A stretch of 21,353 nucleotides of DNA from contig CAYHHI010000054.1 of the NCBI GenBank assembly GCA_964356335.1, positions 1 to 21,353 of the forward strand, given 5' to 3'. A program made the translations under genes and the position numbers. The stretch is from CAYHHI01 sp964356335 (GTDB lineage Bacteria > Arandabacterota > Arandabacteria > Arandabacterales > Arandabacteraceae). The notes under the pieces were generated by a model, which worked only from the letters and a program-made list of their open reading frames with translations, searched no databases and had not been told where the DNA came from. Positions 7,063 to 13,761 of the stretch are shown one piece after another. The first letter of the stretch is position 1; every line of letters begins with the position of its first letter.

Positions 7063-8094
7063 ATGATATCAAGACAAGATCTCCTGAAAGCGATTGAGGC
7101 TGCACGCAGCAAAGGTTACACCGTGCTTGCGCCGGTACGCCAGGATGGGATACCTCTGCTTGCGCGAGTCGATGAGGCGGACTCGATTGACTTTGAACAT
7201 GTGCTCACCGTGAACACGCTCAAGGATATGCTTCTGCCCAGGTGTGAGCCTGTGGCTAGCCTGGACCTTGATCAAGCGAGCGTTGTCTCTGTCCGGGAGG
7301 ACGAGCGGCCCATCCTTGTCTTTGGCTCAAGACCGTGCGATGCCGCAGCGATGGCTATCATGGATTCCATTCTCTTGGGCTCGGTACGGGATGCGAGATA
7401 TGCCGGGCGACGCGAGAAAACGATCATAATGACCATTGCCTGCTCCAAGTGTGATGACGCCTGCTTCTGCACGTCGATGGGATACGGACCTCATGACCCC
7501 ACAGGAAGTGACATCCTGATTGTGCCTTCCCGTGACCGTTTCCTGGTGAGGCATGTATCCGCCAAGGGCAAAACGTTTCTTGAAGATATAGGTCTTTCAG
7601 AGGACGTCGGCGGCACCAATGAGGGAGAGGGCCGCGGCAAGGGAGGGAGTAAGGGGGAGGGCGATGCTGAAGATAAGGGTGTGCCTGTTCTCAAGCGAAC
7701 GGTGGACACCAGCAGACTCAAGGCCTGGCTCGATTCCAATTTCGATAGTCCCTTGTGGCATGAGGTATCGGAGAACTGTGTGAGCTGCGGGACCTGCTAC
7801 TACCTCTGTCCCACATGCCACTGTTTCGATATCACCGATGAAACGGGCCTATCTAAAGGCGAGAGGATGAGAATCTGGGATTGCTGCTCCTTCCCGAACT
7901 TCACAAAGATGGCAAGCCATCAGCCCAGGGTGGGCAGACACACGAGATACAGGCAGCGCGTGATGCATAAGTTTGCCTACTGTCCCGACAACGTTGGCAA
8001 GGTCGCATGCGTGGGCGATGGCAGGTGCATCAGGCATTGTCCCTATGGCGTTGACATATGCGAAGTGTTGGGGAAATTGGTCGGGAAGAAGTAG
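7063..8094 (+). CDS. flxB: FlxB-like 4Fe-4S dicluster protein (sulfhydrogenase beta / AsrA family)
   Basis: The 343-residue protein belongs with HydB of sulfhydrogenase and AsrA of anaerobic sulfite reductase, which pass electrons from a flavoprotein partner (HydG/AsrB/FlxA) to the next subunit. Landmarks are FGSRPCDAAAMAIMD near residue 87, CSKCDDACFC at 127-136, and two C-terminal clusters (C239/C242/C245/C249 and C316/C322/C326 with C307 or C333). Residues 183-206 form a Gly/Glu/Lys-rich low-complexity insert encoded by a purine-rich stretch (about 7609-7681); the rest is compact and conserved-looking. The gene starts four bases after flxC. The typical partner gene flxA comes next, after a 75-base gap without a larger ORF. 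Confidence 0.82.
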   Translation: MISRQDLLKAIEAARSKGYTVLAPVRQDGIPLLARVDEADSIDFEHVLTVNTLKDMLLPRCEPVASLDLDQASVVSVREDERPILVFGSRPCDAAAMAIMDSILLGSVRDARYAGRREKTIIMTIACSKCDDACFCTSMGYGPHDPTGSDILIVPSRDRFLVRHVSAKGKTFLEDIGLSEDVGGTNEGEGRGKGGSKGEGDAEDKGVPVLKRTVDTSRLKAWLDSNFDSPLWHEVSENCVSCGTCYYLCPTCHCFDITDETGLSKGERMRIWDCCSFPNFTKMASHQPRVGRHTRYRQRVMHKFAYCPDNVGKVACVGDGRCIRHCPYGVDICEVLGKLVGKK

Positions 8095-8169
8095 AAGGAT
8101 TTGGGGAGCGACAGGGTGATGGAGAGAGAAGTAAGATGGCGCCGGAAGGTGTAACCAGAGGTCGGAGTC

Positions 8170-9000
8170 TTGCAAGAGGATCTGGTACCGAAGATCGTTC
8201 GCGTTGAGGATGTAAGACAGGAAACTCCCGATATACGGTCGGTGAGGCTTGCCTTTGAGGACTCGCGCGCCCGCGAGACCTTCGCCTTCAAGCCGGGTCA
8301 GTTCTGCCTTGTATCCGTTCTTGGTACAGGCGAGTCCGCCTTCTGCATTGCTTCCCCGCCGACCCGCAGGGACTGGATCGAGGTGAGCGTGAAACGAGTG
8401 GGGAAAACGACGTCAGCGGTCCATGACCTCGAAGTGGGAGACAGAGTCGGCCTAAGGGGTCCCTATGGCAACTGGTTCCCTTATGAATCCATGCTCGGAA
8501 GAAACGTCGTCTTCGTGGGTGGCGGGATCGGGCTTGCGCCACTGAGGCCCCTGGTCTGGCAGACGCTTTCCGAGAGACAGAAGTTCAAGGATGTCTGCAT
8601 CATCTACGGGGCAAGAACTGCCGCGGACCTGGTCTACAAAAGTGATCTTGCAGAGTGGGGAAAGGTCCGAGATGTCACTCTGGTCAGAACAGTTGATCCC
8701 GGCGGAGAGGATTCCACGTGGGATGGTGAAGTTGGCCTTGTCCCAAGCGTGCTCGAGAAAGTGAACCCTCCATCCGATGCGGTCCTCATAACCTGTGGCC
8801 CGCCCATAATGATCAAGTTTGTCATCCTCACAGCAACCAAGCTTGGGTTCAAGCCCGAGGATGTCATAACCACACTGGAGATGAAGATGAAGTGCGGGGT
8901 AGGCCTTTGTGGGAGATGTAACATAGGCAGTCGCTATGTCTGCAAGGACGGACCGGTCTTCACGCTTAAAGAAATCCAAGCGTTTCCCGATGAGTTCTGA
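8170..9000 (+). CDS. flxA: FlxA-type NAD(P)H:FAD oxidoreductase with [2Fe-2S] site
   Basis: This is the NAD(P)H-facing subunit, related to PyrK, sulfhydrogenase gamma and AsrB. Its 276 residues show an FAD-binding barrel (KPGQFCLVSV, then FCIASPP near residue 58), an NAD(P)-binding domain with VGGGIGLAPLRPL (116-128), ITCGPP (207-212), and a C-terminal [2Fe-2S] site with C242, C247, C250 and C258. The TTG start is supported by AGAGG (8157-8161) eight bases upstream and by an in-frame TAA at 8152. It completes the hdrCBA-flxDCBA set. NADH is the donor in the described Desulfovibrio complex; specificity for NADH or NADPH cannot be read here. The menA-like gene begins inside its last codons. Confidence 0.88.
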   Translation: MQEDLVPKIVRVEDVRQETPDIRSVRLAFEDSRARETFAFKPGQFCLVSVLGTGESAFCIASPPTRRDWIEVSVKRVGKTTSAVHDLEVGDRVGLRGPYGNWFPYESMLGRNVVFVGGGIGLAPLRPLVWQTLSERQKFKDVCIIYGARTAADLVYKSDLAEWGKVRDVTLVRTVDPGGEDSTWDGEVGLVPSVLEKVNPPSDAVLITCGPPIMIKFVILTATKLGFKPEDVITTLEMKMKCGVGLCGRCNIGSRYVCKDGPVFTLKEIQAFPDEF

Positions 9001-9943
9001 AACAAGAGGCGTGAAGAGCTACATTCCCAGCGCGCCCCGGATAAGAGTCTGGCTTCACGCGCTCAGAGCTCCTTTCCTCACCGCCTCTGCAATCCCGGTT
9101 CTGATTGGAGCCTCGGCGGCCTTCTGGAAGACAGGCAGCTTCGCCGTCGGGAGATTTCTGGTCACGCTGGGCGGAGTTGTTTCCCTTCACCTGGGCGCCA
9201 ACCTGGCGAATGATTACTTCGACTATGTGACGGGCTGTGACGACTTGAATCCTGAGCCCACACCCTTCTCGGGGGGAAGCCGGGTGATCCAGCACGGCCT
9301 CATATCATCAAGAGCCATTCTAATTGCGTCGTGCTTCTTCTTTGCCCTGGGTATGGGCCAGGGGCTCTGGCTCAACAGCACCGTGGCTGGCAACAGAGTA
9401 TTGTGGCTTGGCCTCGCCGGCCTCGCCGGTGGTGTCCTCTATTCAGCCGTACCTTTCAAGTTGAGCTACCGAGGAATCGGCGAGTTGGTGGTATTTGCCA
9501 TGTTCGGTCCCTTGGCCGTTGCGGGAAGCTATCTCTGTCAGACAGAAAGCCTCGAGGTCTATCCGTTTCTTGTTGCCTTGCCTGCGGGCTTACTGGTGCT
9601 TGCCATTCTCCTTGTGAACGAAGTTCTCGATGTGGAATGGGACGAGAAGGCACGGAAACGTACGCTCGTGGTCATGCTGGGCAAGCGCCGCGGCTACCTT
9701 CTTTATCTCGCGGCGTACCTGGCAGCCTACGCCTGGATAGTGGTCGGGCTCTTCCTCAGGATCTATCCTCCGCTCGCCATCCTGGCCCTCGTGCCGCTGG
9801 TTGTCTCCATGAGGCGCCTGTCACCCGCCAACGCCCTGCATGATCGCCCGAGCACTGTGAATGCCAGCCGCCTCACCGTGCTCTCGCACGCCTTGGCGGG
9901 GGCCATAATCGCAGTGGCATACTTCGCATCTCGGGTGTGGTGA
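8990..9943 (+). CDS. menA: MenA/UbiA-family prenyltransferase, likely in menaquinone biosynthesis
   Basis: UbiA-family enzymes attach a polyprenyl chain to an aromatic ring; the MenA branch prenylates 1,4-dihydroxy-2-naphthoate. The 317-residue protein has about eight membrane helices and both Asp-rich motifs: NDYFDYVTGCD (74-84) and NEVLDVEWDEKARKRT (210-225). FSGGSRVIQHGLIS after the first motif is typical of MenA-type members. I choose ATG 8990 because it overlaps the flxA stop by 11 bases; the upstream GTG at 8936 would add basic residues lying over the flxA [2Fe-2S] region. Which quinone is made cannot be decided, since no men or mqn ring-synthesis genes are visible. The overlap ties it to the Hdr-Flx transcript, which is unusual. 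Confidence 0.85.
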   Translation: MSSETRGVKSYIPSAPRIRVWLHALRAPFLTASAIPVLIGASAAFWKTGSFAVGRFLVTLGGVVSLHLGANLANDYFDYVTGCDDLNPEPTPFSGGSRVIQHGLISSRAILIASCFFFALGMGQGLWLNSTVAGNRVLWLGLAGLAGGVLYSAVPFKLSYRGIGELVVFAMFGPLAVAGSYLCQTESLEVYPFLVALPAGLLVLAILLVNEVLDVEWDEKARKRTLVVMLGKRRGYLLYLAAYLAAYAWIVVGLFLRIYPPLAILALVPLVVSMRRLSPANALHDRPSTVNASRLTVLSHALAGAIIAVAYFASRVW

Positions 9944-9969
9944 TCCTGGCGAGAATTCTTCTAAATGAT

Positions 9970-9986
9970 CAGGTCGCACCTGGTGC
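9970..9986. promoter_or_regulatory. Overlapping dyads upstream of the polyprenyl synthase promoter, possible operator
   Basis: CAGGT (9970-9974) and ACCTG (9978-9982) form an inverted repeat with a three-base spacer. GCACC (9976-9980) and GGTGC (9982-9986) form a second, perfect palindrome around T9981. Both sit just before the -35 box at 9993. They could be an operator or a weak hairpin; there is no T tract right after them, so terminator function is less likely. Confidence 0.3.
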
Positions 9987-9992
9987 CATTGT

Positions 9993-10021
9993 TTGACAAA
10001 ATGCTGGGCAGGCATTAGGAT
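9993..10021 (+). promoter_or_regulatory. Candidate sigma-70 promoter for the polyprenyl synthase-apbE-argS gene group
   Basis: A perfect TTGACA (9993-9998), a 17-base spacer and TAGGAT (10016-10021, four of six matches) lie in the 97-base gap after menA. Transcription would begin near 10028 and leave a leader of about a dozen bases before ATG 10041. This location argues that the TTG at 9993 is a promoter element and not the start codon of the synthase. Confidence 0.5.
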
Positions 10022-10040
10022 TTGGCAAACGAGATCAAAT

Positions 10041-11012
10041 ATGAGCACAACTCTTTCCATCTCCGAACAGATACGCGCGCCAATCCTTCGCGAACTCGAT
10101 CTACTTGAAGCCGAGCTCGCGAGAGTCTTCACCTCAGATATCGGGCTGATCTCGGCCATAGGCGAGCACCTGATGTCCATGAAAGGGAAGCGGATAAGGC
10201 CGGCATTGGTGCTGCTCGCAGCGCGAATAGGCGATCCAGACACGCTTACGGCAATCAGGGTCGCAGCAGCAGTGGAAATCATTCACACTGCTACCCTGCT
10301 TCACGATGATTCGATAGACAGAAGCCACCTGAGGCGAGGCCTGCCCACTGTGAACAATCTCTGGAACGATCAGGTCTCTGTGGTCATGGGTGATTATCTC
10401 TTCTGCAAAGCCTTCAGGATTCTTCACGAGGGGGGGCTTTATGAGGTGGCCTCCGTGCTTTCGACAGGCTCTGACAACATGACCTACGGCGAGATGTTCC
10501 AGATGGATCTCCGTCGCCGGTACGATATCTCGGAAGAGACCTATCTCCGCATGATAAAGCACAAGACTGCGGCGCTCTTCGCATCTGCTTGCGAGGCGGG
10601 TGCAATTGTCGGTGGGCTTGGGGAGCGCGAAAGATCGAGCCTCAAGACCTACGGTGAGAGCATAGGGATTGCCTTTCAGATAGTTGATGACATCCTTGAC
10701 TTCATCGGAGATGTGAGGGTTATGGGTAAGCCTGTCGGCAATGACTTGAAGGATGGCAGAGTGACGCTACCTCTGATCGTAGCCTTGAGGAATGCAAGCA
10801 GAGGATGTGCCGGTCCCCTCGAGAGCATCCTTGATGCGGAGTGGACCGATGTTGTGCATTTCATCAAGGAGAATGGCGGTATAGATTACGCTCAGGGTCT
10901 GGCCGAGGCCTTTGTCAAGCAATCCAGAGAACGCATATCTTGTTTGAAACCCTGCCCCGCAATCAATTCACTGACGCTTCTTGCCCAGCACGTGGTTTCG
11001 AGAAAGAAGTGA
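10041..11012 (+). CDS. Trans-polyprenyl diphosphate synthase (long-chain, quinone side-chain type)
   Basis: The enzyme condenses isopentenyl diphosphate with allylic diphosphates to build the prenyl tail used by enzymes such as MenA. The 323-residue protein contains GKRIRPALVLLA (49-60), the first Asp-rich motif LLHDDSIDRSHLRRG (86-100; DDxxD), GDYLF (117-121), and the second motif FQIVDDILDF (212-221). The spacing in the first motif (DDxxD with two residues between) fits long-chain synthases such as IspB/HepT, though chain length cannot be read reliably. I choose ATG 10041 over the in-frame TTG 9993 because the latter adds 16 residues not typical of the family and coincides with a promoter box. 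ApbE follows 12 bases after the stop. Confidence 0.88.
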   Translation: MSTTLSISEQIRAPILRELDLLEAELARVFTSDIGLISAIGEHLMSMKGKRIRPALVLLAARIGDPDTLTAIRVAAAVEIIHTATLLHDDSIDRSHLRRGLPTVNNLWNDQVSVVMGDYLFCKAFRILHEGGLYEVASVLSTGSDNMTYGEMFQMDLRRRYDISEETYLRMIKHKTAALFASACEAGAIVGGLGERERSSLKTYGESIGIAFQIVDDILDFIGDVRVMGKPVGNDLKDGRVTLPLIVALRNASRGCAGPLESILDAEWTDVVHFIKENGGIDYAQGLAEAFVKQSRERISCLKPCPAINSLTLLAQHVVSRKK

Positions 11013-11024
11013 ACTTGCCGTTCG

Positions 11025-12005
11025 ATGAAGAAGTATAGATACCTCGCCCCCGCCATCATAGTCCTTGCTATCTTCGGCATCACCCTTGCCAAGAATCTCA
11101 GGGGAGATCTTGCCTTCTATTCGGACTCGGTCCTGATGATGGACACACTTGTCGAGGTGAGCGTGTGGGGCAAGGGGAGGGTCTCGCCCGAAGCTGGCGC
11201 GGATTCAGCCCTGGCAGTGTTAGCCAGGATCGACAGGCTTCTGGGTGATGCCTTTGTTGACACCGGTAAGGACAAGAAGGTTCTTCAGTCTCCCGAGTTC
11301 CGCGACATTCTCACTGTCTCCGAGGAGGTTTACGCGCTGTCGGGCGGTCTCTTTGATCCCACCATCGGAAGTGTCTCAAGATTATGGAGCTTCGGTGAGG
11401 ACGCGAGGATTCCGGAGCCGGACTCGCTCAGGCAGGCACTTGCCAGCGTGGGTTTGGCGCGTTTCCTCGCGGCGCCTGACTCCAGTAGGTTCATACTTGA
11501 TCTTGGTGGAGTTGCCAAGGGCTATGCCGTCGATCTCGCAGCCGCCGAACTGGTCGATCTGGGTTTCAAATCGGCGATCGTAAGCGCCGGTGGGGATATG
11601 AGATTGGTGGGCAGGCGTCCTGACGGGAAACCCTGGCGCATAGCCATAAGGCATCCGAGGAGGGAGGGGGATTTCATAGGTTATCTCGATCTTATGGATG
11701 TGGCGGTCACCACATCGGGTGATTACGAAAGGTGTTTCATGCTTGACGGCAAGCGTTATCACCATATTCTCGATCCCGGGACGGGTATGCCGGGCCGGGC
11801 TTCGACAAGCGTCACGGTGGTGGCGAAGAATACCGCTATTTGTGATGCCCTGGCCACAGGCCTCTTCCTCATGGGACCGCGAGAGGGGCTCGAGCTTGCG
11901 GAATCTCTCGACGATGTTGATGCAGTCTTCGTATATGCCGATGGTGAAAGCCTGGCAGTAACCAGCGGACTTAAGGGCAAGTTTGAGAGGGCTCGAGTTG
12001 AGTAG
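11025..12005 (+). CDS. apbE: FAD:protein FMN transferase (ApbE), membrane-anchored
   Basis: ApbE covalently attaches FMN to Thr residues of exported redox proteins, notably RnfG/RnfD and NqrB/NqrC. The 326 residues begin with an N-terminal hydrophobic segment (about residues 7-22) with KKYR before it, fitting a signal anchor; no lipobox Cys is present. Family motifs are MMDTLVEVSVWG (38-49), GGVAKGYAVD (161-170), SAGGD (187-191), TTSGDYER (229-236), YHHILDPGTG (245-254) and the metal-binding region D274-ALATGLF. All key positions look intact. The gene is followed by a NusG_II gene overlapping its end, the Gx/HepI gene and rseC, a recurrent Rnf-accessory arrangement. A substrate flavoprotein is not in the window. 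Confidence 0.93.
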   Translation: MKKYRYLAPAIIVLAIFGITLAKNLRGDLAFYSDSVLMMDTLVEVSVWGKGRVSPEAGADSALAVLARIDRLLGDAFVDTGKDKKVLQSPEFRDILTVSEEVYALSGGLFDPTIGSVSRLWSFGEDARIPEPDSLRQALASVGLARFLAAPDSSRFILDLGGVAKGYAVDLAAAELVDLGFKSAIVSAGGDMRLVGRRPDGKPWRIAIRHPRREGDFIGYLDLMDVAVTTSGDYERCFMLDGKRYHHILDPGTGMPGRASTSVTVVAKNTAICDALATGLFLMGPREGLELAESLDDVDAVFVYADGESLAVTSGLKGKFERARVE

Positions 12006-12375
12006 GATCCTGCATTTTGGAATCACCTTCATGGACATCGTCCTGGGGGTCGTCTTCGCACTCCTCGGGACCTACCTCGTCGGCCTTGGCGAGGCGAGGG
12101 TGCCGGGTGCGCAGGTCGAGATCAGGAGTGCAAGAGGCCAGGTTCTGACTTTCGCTCTGGGCGAGGCAAGGACCGTCAGCATGGAGGGCACGAGGGGAGA
12201 GACGGTGGTCGCCATCGGTGATGGCTGTGTGCATTTCATTTCTTCTCCCTGTCCCCATAGGGTCTGCCTCAAGCGAGGACGGATTTCAAGATGCGGCGAG
12301 TGGATCGCCTGTATCCCTAATGGGATTGTGGTAGTGATCACGGGGAAACGAGATTATGATGGCATCACGCCCTGA
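11998..12375 (+). CDS. NusG domain II-containing membrane-anchored protein
   Basis: A small protein (125 residues) with one N-terminal membrane helix followed by an extracytoplasmic NusG_II-type beta domain. The diagnostic segment runs through SPCPHRVCLKRGRISRCGE and WIACIPNGIVVVI, with three or four conserved cysteines. Its function is unknown; such proteins are regularly encoded beside apbE and HepI/Gx-transporter genes, often near Rnf loci. I prefer TTG 11998 because GAGAGG (11985-11990) lies seven bases upstream; TTG 11983 and ATG 12031 are alternatives. It overlaps the apbE stop by eight bases and the next start lies within its last codons, so these genes are translationally linked. Confidence 0.8.
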   Translation: MSRILHFGITFMDIVLGVVFALLGTYLVGLGEARVPGAQVEIRSARGQVLTFALGEARTVSMEGTRGETVVAIGDGCVHFISSPCPHRVCLKRGRISRCGEWIACIPNGIVVVITGKRDYDGITP

Positions 12376-12904
12376 ACGCCGGCGCCGCACAAGCTCCATT
12401 TCGCTTTCGCGCCTGGGAATCCTTTCTGCGTGTGCTGTCGCGGTTTACGTATTCGAGAGTTACATGCCGATGCCCATTCCCTGGGCAAGGCTGGGACTCT
12501 CCAACGTTGTTGTGGTAACTGCGCTTTTCGGATACGGTTTCAAAGATGCTTTGATCGTCAACCTCGCAAGAATTGTCGCAGGCAACCTCCTCCTGGGCCT
12601 TATCTTGAGTCCCGCATTCATATTCTCGATTGCAGGTAGCATGGCCGCTCTCTTTGTCATGGCTGGGGCGAGATGGAAGCTGGTGCCGCCCCTTTCCGTT
12701 GTCGGCACAAGCGCCCTCGGGGCAGTCACAAGCAACGTTGTACAGGTCACGATTTTCACCGCAACCTTCGCACTTTCAAGCGCGACGCGTAACCTCATGG
12801 GCGCATTCATTCTCCTTGGTGTAGGTGTCGGGTTCCTCACGGGGCTCATAGCTGCCAGGGTTCTTGACAAGGTAGGTCTTGCAAGGCCCAGCGGCGTCAA
12901 TTAA
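12356..12904 (+). CDS. Gx transporter family / 'heptaprenyl diphosphate synthase component I' protein
   Basis: The 182-residue protein has a basic N-terminus (PERRRRTSS) and five or six membrane helices. PIPWARLGLSNVV near residue 40 and the Gly-rich helices match the Hpre_diP_synt_I family (Pfam name), now often called Gx transporters. The older name suggests a role in prenyl synthesis, but the topology is that of a small-molecule transporter similar to ECF S-components. A soluble synthase is encoded two genes upstream and looks complete without it. GGGGAA (12342-12347) lies eight bases before the ATG, and the start overlaps the NusG_II stop by 20 bases. The substrate is unknown. Confidence 0.78.
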   Translation: MMASRPERRRRTSSISLSRLGILSACAVAVYVFESYMPMPIPWARLGLSNVVVVTALFGYGFKDALIVNLARIVAGNLLLGLILSPAFIFSIAGSMAALFVMAGARWKLVPPLSVVGTSALGAVTSNVVQVTIFTATFALSSATRNLMGAFILLGVGVGFLTGLIAARVLDKVGLARPSGVN

Positions 12905-12916
12905 AGTATTGCCAGC

Positions 12917-13396
12917 ATGAGAAACTTGGGGTATGTAGTTAATATCGCTGATAACGTTGCCGAAGTGGTGCTTGGAGAGCACCTTGACTGCAAACACTGC
13001 GGTGCATGCATGGCGGTGCTCGGCCAGAAGCAGCGCAAGGTCCGGGCAGCAAATGACATAGGAGCAAGAGTCGGGCAGAAAGTGGAGATAGAGATAGCGC
13101 CCAGCCAAGCTGTTCTAGCTTCTTTCCTGATCTTCATATTGCCTCTCTTTGTGGCCTTTGGCGGTGGCTTCGCCGGTTACTACCTTGCCCGGCACCTTGG
13201 CATCTCGTCCGAAGTCGGTACCGTCGCCTTCGGCGGCGGTTTCCTCGCAGTCTCATTTCTACTTCTGCGGCATTTTCAGGAAGCTTGGTTTGGGGGGAGC
13301 GCTGTCAGGATCGTCGGCTTCTTATCTGAGGAACCACCCGAGAGGGGATCGTCTGAGAAAGAATCATCTGAAAGGGGGTGCCAGTGCCTTCTTTGA
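12917..13396 (+). CDS. rseC: RseC/MucC family (SoxR-reducing system) membrane protein
   Basis: RseC-family proteins accompany Rnf/Rsx operons and are implicated in the SoxR-reducing system; their exact task is unclear. The 159-residue protein has the N-terminal beta strand (GYVVNIADNVAEVVL), the cysteine cluster C25-x2-C28-x2-C31, a region of DIGARVGQKVEIEI, and two membrane helices (about 68-89 and 99-114). The C-terminal 30 residues are a hydrophilic Glu/Ser-rich tail (EEPPERGSSEKESSERG), longer than I would expect. The gene lies 12 bases after the Gx gene and overlaps rsfS. Together with apbE and NusG_II it strengthens the inference that a full Rnf complex exists in this genome. Confidence 0.82.
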   Translation: MRNLGYVVNIADNVAEVVLGEHLDCKHCGACMAVLGQKQRKVRAANDIGARVGQKVEIEIAPSQAVLASFLIFILPLFVAFGGGFAGYYLARHLGISSEVGTVAFGGGFLAVSFLLLRHFQEAWFGGSAVRIVGFLSEEPPERGSSEKESSERGCQCLL

Positions 13397-13761
13397 CACC
13401 TAAGGCTTTTGCAAGAGCGTGTTGTGGTTTTGCCATCGACAAGAAGGCTGAAGATGTAATCATAATCGATCTTCGGAAACTTAGTGCTCCGACTGATTAT
13501 TTCGTGATTTGTACGGGCACAGGCGAGAGGCACGTGAGAGCGATCGCTGAAAATGTGATCGAAGAGATGCGCAAGTGTGGTGCGCGGGCGTGGCATGTTG
13601 AGGGCTACACGGCAAGGAAATGGATCCTCATAGACTACGTTGATGTAGTGGTTCACATCTTTAACAGCGAGACACGGAGGTTCTACTCGCTAGAAACGCT
13701 CTGGGGAGATGCTCCCTCGGAAGTAGTAAAGCCAAAGATGCCCAGGGTAAGGAAAGCGTGA
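13384..13761 (+). CDS. rsfS: Ribosome silencing factor RsfS (Iojap family)
   Basis: RsfS binds ribosomal protein uL14 on the large subunit and blocks subunit joining under starvation. The roughly 125-residue protein shows the family core: KAEDVIIIDLRKLSAPTDYF, VICTGTGERHVRAIAENV, WHVEGYTARKWILIDY and VVVHIFNSETRRFYSLETLW. I choose GTG 13384 because AGGGGG (13373-13378) lies five bases before it; GTG 13378 is the other option. It overlaps rseC by 13 bases, and its stop overlaps the argS GTG (GTGA). Neighbouring a tRNA synthetase, it marks the change from redox to translation functions within one transcript. Confidence 0.92.
   Translation: MPSLTPKAFARACCGFAIDKKAEDVIIIDLRKLSAPTDYFVICTGTGERHVRAIAENVIEEMRKCGARAWHVEGYTARKWILIDYVDVVVHIFNSETRRFYSLETLWGDAPSEVVKPKMPRVRKA

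Noticed and set aside
8119..8154. An 11-codon ORF (MEREVRWRRKV) in the gap before flxA, possible leader peptide
   Set aside because: It has a fair GGGGAG upstream, but no hairpin pair or regulatory codon run supports attenuation, and short ORFs of this size occur by chance.
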